This document shows, in pieces, positions 31,317 through 39,086 of a DNA stretch of 43,480 bases. The translations under genes were made by a program, and so were the position numbers. Source of the stretch: an uncultured Lachnospiraceae bacterium (GTDB lineage: Bacteria > Bacillota > Clostridia > Lachnospirales > Lachnospiraceae). Location: contig URRQ01000016.1 of assembly GCA_900550235.1 (NCBI GenBank), positions 1 to 43,480 of the forward strand. The letters are read 5' to 3'. Position 1 is the first letter of the stretch; the number at the start of each line of letters is the position of its first letter. The notes beneath the pieces were generated by a model, which did no database searches, was not told the DNA's origin, and was given only the letters and a program-made list of their open reading frames with translations.

Positions 31317-32000
31317 CTATTGAGATAACTGTTGTTCGCTTGGTATATACATCATACTGAATACTATAAATAATAAAAAGCATGCAACAAGAATGGATTT
31401 TTCTCCTACACTTTGGCTCACCTTCATGGAAACAAATGCACCTACAATAAATATTGCAATAATACCGTAGTATTTCAGACTTGTATTTCTTTCTTCTTTG
31501 TTTTTATTTAGCCCGGAGAAAAACAGATGTTCTGTGGCTGAACGAAGATTTCCTGTACACATGGTCGTGGCATACGCGCTTTTCCCTTCGAATTTCCGAA
31601 AACTTTCTACCTGCATGGAACAGACAAAAGCAACTGCAATATTTACAAGATCATCCTGCACTCCCGAAGGCACAAATGCAATGATAAGAAGCACGATAAA
31701 TTCCAAAGCAATTACAATCTGTCTCCAATGAATTGCCGTATTATACCGATATCTGGATTTTACGAGCTCTGTCACAAGAATTCCTAGCATAAATGCTAAA
31801 ATAGTAAGCAGATATTTGAATACTTTTCCGAAATCACTTTCCGCGACGCTGATCGCCAAAAGCACCATATTGCCGGTTTGTGCATTGGCAAACACCCCGC
31901 CACGGCATACATACGTGTATACATCCAAATATCCTCCGGCAAATGCCAAAAGAAGACCTACGATATATGATTGTGACATAGGGCGCTTGACTTGTAACAT
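31317..32000 (-). CDS. DUF1275 (YoaK-like) membrane protein
   Basis: A 227-residue membrane protein of the DUF1275 family with about six helices. The N-terminal FAGGYLDVYTYVCRGGVFANAQTGNMVLLAI is the family signature, and the second half repeats it in part (YATTMCTGNLRSATEHL). No function is established. The ATG follows CGAGGAGAAATTCAT. It lies directly after the terminator of the fumarate operon and before the MATE gene. Confidence 0.85.
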   Translation of the reverse strand: MLQVKRPMSQSYIVGLLLAFAGGYLDVYTYVCRGGVFANAQTGNMVLLAISVAESDFGKVFKYLLTILAFMLGILVTELVKSRYRYNTAIHWRQIVIALEFIVLLIIAFVPSGVQDDLVNIAVAFVCSMQVESFRKFEGKSAYATTMCTGNLRSATEHLFFSGLNKNKEERNTSLKYYGIIAIFIVGAFVSMKVSQSVGEKSILVACFLLFIVFSMMYIPSEQQLSQ

Positions 32001-32019
32001 ATGAATTTCTCCTCGTATA

Positions 32020-32050
32020 CAAGAAGACGGGAAAGACTCCCGTCTTCTTG
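32020..32050 (-). terminator. Terminator of the mdh-hdr-flx-frd-fum operon
   Basis: CAAGAAGACGGGA (32020-32032) pairs perfectly with TCCCGTCTTCTTG (32038-32050). On the minus strand it follows the fumarase beta stop by 12 bases. The T-tract after it is weak. Confidence 0.7.
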
Positions 32051-32061
32051 ATATTTTCTTT

Positions 32062-32622
32062 CTATTTGTTTCGATTAAGGTAAGCTTTTCTTCCTTCTTC
32101 GTAAAGGTTATTGCCTTCGCTGTCGATAATCACGACTAATGGCATATCTTCTACATACAGCTTACGGAGAGCTTCTGCTCCTAAATCCTCATAAGCAATC
32201 AGCTCTGCCTTTTTAATACATTTTGCTAAAAGGGCTCCTGCTCCTCCGATGGCTCCGAAGTATACTCCGCTATACTTCTTCATGGCTTCCACCACTTCCG
32301 GAAGTCTTGCTCCCTTTCCGATCATTCCCCTTGCACCTACGGACATCATCGTCGGTGCATAGGCATCCATACGCCCACTTGTTGTAGGGCCTGCTGAACC
32401 GATTACTTTGCCTGGTTTTGCCGGAGTTGGTCCTACATAATAGATGGTCGCATCTGTAGGATCAAACGGAAGGTCTTCGCCTCTTGCGAGAGCTTCGCAC
32501 ATTCTCTTATGTCCTGCATCACGGGAAGTATAGATTGTTCCTGTCACAAGCACGCTGTCTCCTGCGTGAAGTGTTTTTGCCAATTCTTCTGTTAATGGCA
32601 ATGTAATTTTTCGTGCTGCCAT
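32062..32622 (-). CDS. Fumarate hydratase class I, beta subunit
   Basis: A 186-residue C-terminal-type subunit of two-subunit class I (iron-sulfur) fumarase, interconverting malate and fumarate. The beta-fold core is visible in GDSVLVTGTIYTSRDAGHKRM (~23), YYVGPTPAKPGKVIGSAGPTTSGRMD (~66) and KYSGVYFGAIGGAGALLAKCIK (~115). The same family includes L-tartrate dehydratase beta, but the malate dehydrogenase and fumarate reductase genes in the operon point to fumarase. The start directly abuts the alpha-subunit stop (TAG-ATG), with GGAGGTGATT inside the end of alpha. Confidence 0.9.
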   Translation of the reverse strand: MAARKITLPLTEELAKTLHAGDSVLVTGTIYTSRDAGHKRMCEALARGEDLPFDPTDATIYYVGPTPAKPGKVIGSAGPTTSGRMDAYAPTMMSVGARGMIGKGARLPEVVEAMKKYSGVYFGAIGGAGALLAKCIKKAELIAYEDLGAEALRKLYVEDMPLVVIIDSEGNNLYEEGRKAYLNRNK

Positions 32623-33465
32623 CTAAATCACCTCCGTTTTATGACGTGTTGCATGACAATTGATATTGATTGCACATGGCATTCCTGCAATATGTGTTGG
32701 CATTGTCTCAATGTTCAGACCGATCGCTGTTGTTCTTCCTCCGAATCCTTGCGGTCCGATTCCCAGCTCATTGATCTTTTCTAACATCTCGTTTTCCAAA
32801 TCTGCATAAAATGGATCTGCATTCCGTTCATCCAGTGGACGCATCAACGCTTTCTTTGCGAGCAGCGCCGCTTTATCGAACGTTCCGCCGATTCCCACAC
32901 CGACAACCATCGGTGGACATGGATTCGGTCCTGCGTTCTCTACTGTCTCAATGATAAAATCTTTGATTCCCTGAAGTCCCGCAGAAGGTTTGAACATACG
33001 GATTGCACTCATATTTTCACTTCCGAACCCTTTTGGTCCTACTGTAATCTTAATCTGTTCTCCTGGAACGATCTCTGTATAAAGGACTGCTGGTGTGTTA
33101 TCACCTGTGTTTCCACGACGTACCGGATCTTTTACAACAGATTTTCTCAAATATCCTTTATCATACCCTCGACGAACGCCTTCGTCAACTGCTTCTGCAA
33201 GATTTTCTCCTACAATATGCACGTCCTGACCGATTTCAAGAAATACGCAAGCCATACCTGTGTCCTGACAAATCGGTACGTTTTCTTCTTTTGCAATCTC
33301 AAAGTTTGTAATGATATTATCTAACACGCCTTGTGCTGTTTCCCATTCTTCACATGCACGACAATTCTTAATCGCACATTGTACGTCTTCCGGAAGATAC
33401 TGATTGGCTGCGATACATAATCGTTCTACCACATCTGTAATCTGCTGTACCTCTATTTCTCGCAT
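32623..33465 (-). CDS. Fumarate hydratase class I, alpha subunit
   Basis: A 280-residue subunit that carries the oxygen-labile 4Fe-4S cluster of class I fumarase. Visible marks are ENVPICQDTGMACVFLEIG (~60-78), the substrate-binding region GPKGFGSENMSAIRMF (~143) and PCPPMVVGVGIGGTFDKAALLAKKAL (~182), with the C-terminal ININCHATRHKTEVI. The cluster cysteines are probably the ones in CQDTG, NPCPP and NCHATRH. It follows frdA by 15 bases, and ATG 33465 has GAAGGAGGG upstream. In this operon it would turn malate into the fumarate used by FrdAB. Confidence 0.92.
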   Translation of the reverse strand: MREIEVQQITDVVERLCIAANQYLPEDVQCAIKNCRACEEWETAQGVLDNIITNFEIAKEENVPICQDTGMACVFLEIGQDVHIVGENLAEAVDEGVRRGYDKGYLRKSVVKDPVRRGNTGDNTPAVLYTEIVPGEQIKITVGPKGFGSENMSAIRMFKPSAGLQGIKDFIIETVENAGPNPCPPMVVGVGIGGTFDKAALLAKKALMRPLDERNADPFYADLENEMLEKINELGIGPQGFGGRTTAIGLNIETMPTHIAGMPCAININCHATRHKTEVI

Positions 33466-33480
33466 GAAGACTCCCTCCTT

Positions 33481-35091
33481 CTATCTTTCATGTCTTGCAT
33501 ATTTCGGAAGCAATAATGGAGATACATCTCCTGTTTCCAAATGTGCAGCTTCTAATGCTTCATCATATTCTTTTACATGATCTATATTCATTGTTCCAAG
33601 TGTAATTTCTTTGGCTCTTGCCGCAGCTTTTTTTCCTGCGTTACGACCAAATACAATGACATCAAGAAGTGAATTCCCCATGAGACGATTTTTTCCATGG
33701 ATTCCTCCCGCTGCTTCTCCCGCAACCAATAAGTTCGGAATTGCTTTTGTGAATCCATCTCCATCAATCTCAAGTCCACCGTTTTGATAATGTAATGTCG
33801 GATAAATGAGGATTGGAACTTTTCTCATATCAATTCCATAATTCATGTACATACGGAACATTGCTGGAATTCTCTTTTCAATTGTTCCTTCTCCACCAAG
33901 CAGTTCAATCATCGGCGTATCAAGCCATACTCCTTTTTGACCGCCTGGGACTTCCACTCCGCGTCCTTCTTCACACTCACGGATAACTCCAGATGCATTG
34001 ACATCTCGTGTCTCCAATGGATGAATATAGGCTTCTCCTTCTGCGTTTACAAGCTGTGCTCCTACAGAACGTACTTTTTCAGTCACGAGCGCACCAAGAA
34101 TCTGAGACGGATATACCGCTCCTGTCGGATGATACTGAATGGAATCCTGATAAAGAAGAGGCGCTCCTGCACGGTATCCCATTACAAGTCCGTCTGCCGT
34201 TGCTCCATAATGGTTAGAAGTCGGGAAACCTTGATAATGCATACGTCCTGCTCCTCCTGTTGCAATGACAACTGTTTTGGCTCTTGCAACAAGATAATCT
34301 CCTGTCTCCATATTTTGAAGAACTGCTCCTGCAACCTGTCCTTTTTCATCTTTGATCAGCTCAACTGCCGCTGTAAATTCCACGACCGGAATTTTCAGAT
34401 TCACAACTTCATCTCTGACTGTACGCATGATTTCTGCACCGGAATAGTCCTTGCAGGCATGCATTCTTTTTCTGGAAGTTCCGCCTCCATGTGTTGTGAT
34501 CATACGTCCGTCTTCGTCTTTATCAAACATTACGCCGAGATCGTTCAGCCATTTGATTGCATCCGGTGCTTCCATAACAAGACGCTTTACAAGCTCCGGT
34601 CTTGCCGCGAAATGTCCGCCTCCAAAGGCATCTAAATAATGCTGAACCGGAGAGTCATTTTCTTTATCCGCAGCCTGAATTCCGCCTTCTGCCATCATGG
34701 TGTTGGCATCTCCGATACGAAGTTTTGTCACAATCATAACATTGGCTCCGGCATTGTGCGCTTCGATGGCACAAGAAGCTCCGGCTCCTCCTCCTCCGAT
34801 CACAAGCACATCTACGTCGTAATCTACTTTTGTAAGATCAATCTCTTCCTTTGCGATTCGGCTTGTAGAATGCAGCATTTTTGTAAGCTCAAGCGGCGCT
34901 TTCTCGCCTTTGTTCGGTCCTACCTCAATCTCTGCAAATGCATTTGGGTTATAATCTGGATGGAATTCTTTCAGAAGCGCATCTTTCTCATCTGCTGTCA
35001 AACGTCTTGGCTCTGTAGCCATACGCTCCGCTCTCGTAGCCTCTACCTTTTTGATAGATTCCATCATATTCTCTGGATATGGTGTGTACAT
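33481..35091 (-). CDS. Soluble fumarate reductase flavoprotein subunit
   Basis: A 536-residue FAD protein of the SdhA/FrdA/TfrA family. The dinucleotide fold is DVLVIGGGGAGASCAIEAH (near residue 96), the active-site HPTG is in SIQYHPTGAVYP, the substrate His in LHYQNGGL, and the C-terminal part has GEAAGGIHGKNRLMGNSLLD. Where E. coli FrdA has the FAD-linking His (HTVAAEGG), this protein has Asn (NTMMAEGG), so FAD is probably not covalently bound. A ~80-residue N-terminal extension precedes the FAD fold. No membrane-anchor genes are in the operon, so the enzyme should be soluble. ATG 35091 follows AAGGAGG; an upstream TTG at 35115 is inside the frdB end. The direction, fumarate reduction, is inferred from context. 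Confidence 0.88.
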   Translation of the reverse strand: MYTPYPENMMESIKKVEATRAERMATEPRRLTADEKDALLKEFHPDYNPNAFAEIEVGPNKGEKAPLELTKMLHSTSRIAKEEIDLTKVDYDVDVLVIGGGGAGASCAIEAHNAGANVMIVTKLRIGDANTMMAEGGIQAADKENDSPVQHYLDAFGGGHFAARPELVKRLVMEAPDAIKWLNDLGVMFDKDEDGRMITTHGGGTSRKRMHACKDYSGAEIMRTVRDEVVNLKIPVVEFTAAVELIKDEKGQVAGAVLQNMETGDYLVARAKTVVIATGGAGRMHYQGFPTSNHYGATADGLVMGYRAGAPLLYQDSIQYHPTGAVYPSQILGALVTEKVRSVGAQLVNAEGEAYIHPLETRDVNASGVIRECEEGRGVEVPGGQKGVWLDTPMIELLGGEGTIEKRIPAMFRMYMNYGIDMRKVPILIYPTLHYQNGGLEIDGDGFTKAIPNLLVAGEAAGGIHGKNRLMGNSLLDVIVFGRNAGKKAAARAKEITLGTMNIDHVKEYDEALEAAHLETGDVSPLLLPKYARHER

Positions 35092-35104
35092 ATTCTGCGC
35101 CTCC

Positions 35105-35779
35105 TTATTTCTCAATCTCTCTATTATTGTAAAGTTCTTTCATTTCTGTAATTGGTTTCTGCATGATCTGCTCAATCAGCTCATCATATTCTCCGTGATT
35201 CACTTCTTCTACACGCTGTTTCAAATGTTCAGACTCCGGAGCAATGTACTTTCCGGTCAATCTTCTTGCAAGAAGTCCTACCTGTGGGTGAGAAATTCCT
35301 GCCGGACAACGTACGGTACAGCATCCGCATCCCACACAGTCGAAGGAAGCTTCTGCACATTTTTCAAACTCGCCTCTTTGTGCATACGCAATGTACTGCA
35401 TAACATTTAAATCTTGTGTACACGCCTTTGTACACGCATTACATCCGATACAGCTATAGATTTCCGGATAAAGTTCCATCATAATCTGCTGATTCGGTCG
35501 AATATCATCAATCGTATAGGTTCTCTTGTCTGTCGGGAAGAACGGAATACTCGCTACATACATTCCTTCCTGCACTTGCGTCTGACAGGCAAGACATGTT
35601 TTTAATTCATTTTGTCCTTTGATTCTATAAATGGTTGCACATGCCCCACAAAAACCATGACGGCAGCCACACCCTCTTTTCAGTTCATAGCCAGCATATT
35701 CCATCGCAGTCATAATGGTAAGATCTGCCGGAACACTGTATCTTTTCCCGAAAAAATATACATTTACCATATTTTCCAT
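35105..35779 (-). CDS. Fumarate reductase iron-sulfur subunit
   Basis: A 224-residue electron-transfer subunit. The N-terminal ferredoxin-like domain has Cys 37, 39, 44, 47 and 65 (GCGCRHGFCGAC...CLAC), suited to a 2Fe-2S cluster. A dicluster ferredoxin domain has C110/113/116/120 and C148/151/154/158, with one extra Cys at 153. Unlike methanogen thiol:fumarate reductase TfrB, it has no C-terminal CCG (HdrB-like) domain; that module is a separate gene, hdrB, in the same operon. It has no quinone site partner. The ATG follows AGGAGGACGCAAAC. Encoded between the FlxA-like and FrdA genes. Confidence 0.87.
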   Translation of the reverse strand: MENMVNVYFFGKRYSVPADLTIMTAMEYAGYELKRGCGCRHGFCGACATIYRIKGQNELKTCLACQTQVQEGMYVASIPFFPTDKRTYTIDDIRPNQQIMMELYPEIYSCIGCNACTKACTQDLNVMQYIAYAQRGEFEKCAEASFDCVGCGCCTVRCPAGISHPQVGLLARRLTGKYIAPESEHLKQRVEEVNHGEYDELIEQIMQKPITEMKELYNNREIEK

Positions 35780-35791
35780 GTTTGCGTCCTC

Positions 35792-36646
35792 CTAATATTC
35801 GTTTGGTAACTCGTCGATTTCATCAAAGCGGAATACCGGTCCGTCTTTGCACACATATTTTGATCCAATGTTGCAACGTCCGCATTTTCCGACTCCGCAT
35901 TTCATACGAAGCTCCAATGTTGTGTACACTTGTTCATTTGTAAAACCTAACTCTGTCAATCCTGCAAGCACGAATTTAATCATAATCGGAGGTCCGCATA
36001 CAAGCGCCGTTTTATCTGTATCAAAGCCTAATTCTTTTACATAATTCGGAACAAATCCTACATGCCCGTCCCAACCTTCTTGTTCACGGTCAATCGTCAA
36101 GTATACATTCACATCTTTTTCATGCATCCATACTTCCTGAATCTCTTTCAGTTGTACAAGATCTTCTGCAGATCGAGAACCATAGACAATATCCACAGTT
36201 CCGTAATTTTCTCGATTATCCAATACGTAATTGATTACAGAACGAAGCGGCGCAAGTCCGATTCCTCCGGCAATAAACAGAAGGTTCTTTCCTTTTAACT
36301 CTGTTTCCACCGGAAAATAGTTCCCATATGGTCCTCGTACTGTAATCTCATCTCCCACCTCAAGGCTATGGAGATAATCCGTAAGGACACCACATTTTTT
36401 TATACTGAATTCCTGATATTCTTTGTTCGTCGGAGAAGATGTAATGGAAAACATTCCTTCACTGACACCCGGCGCGCAAAGCATTGCACATTGTCCCGGC
36501 ATATGTTCAAACAGTTTTCCGCCTTCCGGCGCATTGACACGGAATGTTTTTACATCCGGCGTCTCCTCTCGGATATCTGTAATAACTCCCACCTTAGGAA
36601 TCAACGTATCCAATGTATAGTTTTCGTGACATTTACATTCGCACAT
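35792..36646 (-). CDS. NAD(P)H:FAD oxidoreductase subunit (FlxA-like)
   Basis: A 284-residue protein of the ferredoxin-NADP reductase-like group that includes sulfhydrogenase gamma (HydG), anaerobic sulfite reductase AsrB and FlxA. The FAD-binding barrel has MFSITSSPTNKE near residue 67 (the usual RPYSI is replaced by MFSIT), the NAD(P) fold starts at LLFIAGGIGLAPLRSVI (~120), and the C-terminal 2Fe-2S loop is CGVGKCGRCNIGSKYVC (~251-267). This is the expected NADH entry point of the complex. Its ATG overlaps the stop of the preceding gene. NADH versus NADPH cannot be settled by eye. Confidence 0.88.
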   Translation of the reverse strand: MCECKCHENYTLDTLIPKVGVITDIREETPDVKTFRVNAPEGGKLFEHMPGQCAMLCAPGVSEGMFSITSSPTNKEYQEFSIKKCGVLTDYLHSLEVGDEITVRGPYGNYFPVETELKGKNLLFIAGGIGLAPLRSVINYVLDNRENYGTVDIVYGSRSAEDLVQLKEIQEVWMHEKDVNVYLTIDREQEGWDGHVGFVPNYVKELGFDTDKTALVCGPPIMIKFVLAGLTELGFTNEQVYTTLELRMKCGVGKCGRCNIGSKYVCKDGPVFRFDEIDELPNEY

Positions 36647-37677
36647 TACGCTTCTCCTCCCTGCTTCTGAAATGCTTTGATCACCTTCACAATGTTAAGC
36701 GCTGCCGGACATTTTTCTACGCAGCGTCCACAGCCTACACAAGAAAACATCCCATCGTTGTTTGCAGGATAGTATACAAGCTTGTGCATAAATCTCTGAC
36801 GAAATCTTTGCATCTGACTCGTACGGTTGTTTCCATGTGCCATCATCGTAAAGTCAGAATACATACAAGAATCCCAACATCTGTATCTGGACACTCCATT
36901 GGATGTAGTATAGTCTTTGATATCATAGCATTGACATGTCGGACAGACAAAAGTACAAGTACCGCATGCGAGGCATGGTTTATATAGTTCTTCCCAAAGT
37001 GGGGAGTCGAATTTTTCTGTCAGCACATCGCCGCCCCAGCCATCTAACGAAAGGTTCATATATGGAAGCTTTTCCACGATTTCGTGAATCGCTTCTTTTT
37101 CTTCCTCTACTTTTTCTTCCTCTGCATCTACAAGAATTTCTCTTACAACTGCTGTAAGCGCTTCTCCTTTTTCCGTCAAAGCGTTCCAATAAAGTTCTCC
37201 TTCAATCATCCATGTTGTCACATCTGCTGCCGGATTTGCCGCATCAATGCCGAATACTTTGCAAAAACAAGATTCTTCCGGTTCATGGCAAGCAAGCGCA
37301 ACAATCGTTCCATGATCTCGTCTTGCTGCATAAAAGGTATCGATTGGTTCTGATAAAAATACTCGATCCAATACTTCTACCCCTTTCAAGTCACAAGCTT
37401 TCATGCCAAACACAACAAAATTCTGACTCTTCAGCGCTTCCGGTTCTACACGAAGCTTTTTCCCTTCCTGCTTTACGGTATATAGATTCTCACTTTGTGG
37501 GAAAAATGCATCCTTCGGTGATTTTACTGTTTTTAATGTTTCCAGATCTACCTCTGCATCTTCCGTCCATGCTGAAAAATTGGTCTGTCCTGCATTTTTT
37601 ACCGGAAGATACAGTTCTTGACTTTCTGCTATTTTCTGAAACAATTCGGAAAGATGTTCTTTTGCTATCTTATACAT
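36646..37677 (-). CDS. 4Fe-4S dicluster protein (FlxB/AsrA/HydB-like)
   Basis: A 343-residue iron-sulfur protein of the sulfhydrogenase beta/AsrA type. The N-terminal part includes VVFGMKACDLKGVEVLDRVF (~90) with a CDL motif and an HEPEESCFC pair (~132). The C-terminal dicluster ferredoxin has CLACGTCTFVCPTCQCYD (~236) and CVGCGRCVEKCPAALN (~313). Proteins of this family sit between the NAD(P)H flavoprotein and downstream electron carriers. It starts four bases after the next iron-sulfur gene ends, with GAGAGGA as ribosome binding site. I cannot assign it strictly to FlxB or FlxC. Confidence 0.8.
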   Translation of the reverse strand: MYKIAKEHLSELFQKIAESQELYLPVKNAGQTNFSAWTEDAEVDLETLKTVKSPKDAFFPQSENLYTVKQEGKKLRVEPEALKSQNFVVFGMKACDLKGVEVLDRVFLSEPIDTFYAARRDHGTIVALACHEPEESCFCKVFGIDAANPAADVTTWMIEGELYWNALTEKGEALTAVVREILVDAEEEKVEEEKEAIHEIVEKLPYMNLSLDGWGGDVLTEKFDSPLWEELYKPCLACGTCTFVCPTCQCYDIKDYTTSNGVSRYRCWDSCMYSDFTMMAHGNNRTSQMQRFRQRFMHKLVYYPANNDGMFSCVGCGRCVEKCPAALNIVKVIKAFQKQGGEA

Positions 37678-37680
37678 ATC

Positions 37681-38655
37681 TTATCCTCTCTTTCCTACAA
37701 TACTTGGTTCTGCATCTTCAAATGTAAAATCAGTAAGAGGTCCTTTTGACTCTACGTCTGCTCCTGCCTGATATTCTCCATACAGTTCATCAATATCTTT
37801 GATAAATTTGCGGTTGAACAAATGTAACGGAATTCCCTGTGGACATACGCGACTGCATTCTCCACAATCGGTGCATCTTCCCGCTACATGGAAGGCACGA
37901 ATGATATGGAACATTTTTTCTTCAAAAGAATCCACATTCACTTTTTGTGCGCTGTCAAATTTGTTGCTGTCGAATACACATTTCCGGCAACTGCATGCTG
38001 GACATACATTTCGGCATGCATTACAACGAATACATTTACTCAATTCCTTTTGAAAAAATGCAAATTTTTCTTCCGGGCTCATGGCTTCGATTCTTCGGAC
38101 TTCCTCAAATCGGTCGGCATCTTTTGTATCTTTCGATTCTCCGATCAGCTCATCAAAAATCATATGTTCTTTTCCTTTGCATACATGACACCGCTCTAAC
38201 ATAGCGTCTGCATAAGCACAGGTTTTTTCTCCGTAAATCGTTTGGATCGTTAGAGTCTCTGCATCCGAAGTCAATTCTGCACCTTCGATGCTCTCGATTC
38301 CTTTGATTCCCATGCTGCGGATTTTTTCAATGTCCAGTTTTCCTTTACAGCCAACACCAACGATATACGCTTTTTCCCGATCGATACGGTGTTCTTTGAG
38401 CAGCTGATTAAAACTGTATGTGTCGCATGGTTTTAAACAAACCATCGTCTTTCCTTCCCACTTGGAAGCTTCGATCATATATTTACTTAAGTTCGCGCCA
38501 CAGAATCCGTTATATACAAAATCTTTCAGCGATTCTTCGGTCTCAAAATATGCCGGCTCCGGATTATAAGGCAAGTCGCCGGCTTTCCAGCCGAGAACCC
38601 GTGCCACGGTGCCATTGTTCAAAAGTTCTTTTGCACGGTCAATTATTGCTTGCAT
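37681..38655 (-). CDS. 4Fe-4S protein (FlxC/F420-hydrogenase beta-like)
   Basis: A 324-residue iron-sulfur protein. The N-terminal two thirds has the KxCDTYS segment (CLKPCDTYSFNQLL, ~73) and further cysteines (GVGCKGKL, RCHVCKGKEH), and the C-terminal third holds two ferredoxin-type clusters: CIRCNACRNVCPACSCRKC (~209) and CTDCGECSRVCPQGIPLHLF (~260). It resembles the second iron-sulfur subunit of Flx-type complexes and formate/F420 hydrogenase beta proteins. Its start lies within the end of the FlxD-like gene (13-base overlap), with GGAGG upstream. Confidence 0.78.
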   Translation of the reverse strand: MQAIIDRAKELLNNGTVARVLGWKAGDLPYNPEPAYFETEESLKDFVYNGFCGANLSKYMIEASKWEGKTMVCLKPCDTYSFNQLLKEHRIDREKAYIVGVGCKGKLDIEKIRSMGIKGIESIEGAELTSDAETLTIQTIYGEKTCAYADAMLERCHVCKGKEHMIFDELIGESKDTKDADRFEEVRRIEAMSPEEKFAFFQKELSKCIRCNACRNVCPACSCRKCVFDSNKFDSAQKVNVDSFEEKMFHIIRAFHVAGRCTDCGECSRVCPQGIPLHLFNRKFIKDIDELYGEYQAGADVESKGPLTDFTFEDAEPSIVGKRG

Positions 38656-39086
38656 CTCAAATCCTCCAATCTCACATTTTCACCAAGAGAATAAATCTTT
38701 TCCACAAAACTGTTCATTGTATCGGAAAATTTTACACCCTCTGCTGCGGATACCCATTCCACACGGGTACGGCCGTTCTCCACACCGATATAATCCAACA
38801 TGGAGAATAATAAAGTCATACGTCTTCTTGCGTAGTAATTTCCTGTGCTATAGTGACAGTCACCCGGATGACACCCACACATAATGACGCCGTCTGCGCC
38901 TTTTTCAAATGCACGCAAAATAAACATCGGATTCACACGGCATGAACATGGCACACGGATAATTTTTACATCCGCCGGATATGTAAGACGGCTGCTTCCT
39001 GCAAGATCGGCTCCTGCATAACTACACCAGTTACAGCAGAACGCTACAATTTTCGGTCTGAATTCTTTCTTTTCTTCTATCGACAT
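38643..39086 (-). CDS. MvhD/FlxD-like electron-transfer subunit
   Basis: A 147-residue protein of the MvhD family (F420-non-reducing hydrogenase iron-sulfur subunit D; FlxD in Desulfovibrio). It carries a 2Fe-2S site with cysteines in IVAFCCNWCSYAG (17, 18, 21), RVPCSCRVNP and IMCGCHPGDCHY. In Mvh-Hdr and Flx-Hdr complexes this protein joins the electron-input part to HdrA. I start it at ATG 39086, preceded by GGAGGTGG; a longer frame to 39185 lies inside hdrA. It overlaps the hdrA stop by 10 bases. Confidence 0.9.
   Translation of the reverse strand: MSIEEKKEFRPKIVAFCCNWCSYAGADLAGSSRLTYPADVKIIRVPCSCRVNPMFILRAFEKGADGVIMCGCHPGDCHYSTGNYYARRRMTLLFSMLDYIGVENGRTRVEWVSAAEGVKFSDTMNSFVEKIYSLGENVRLEDLRCKQ

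Noticed and set aside
33937..35410. Long rightward ORFs antisense to frdA and frdB
   Set aside because: They have cysteine/serine-rich composition without ribosome binding sites; the leftward genes are clear family members.
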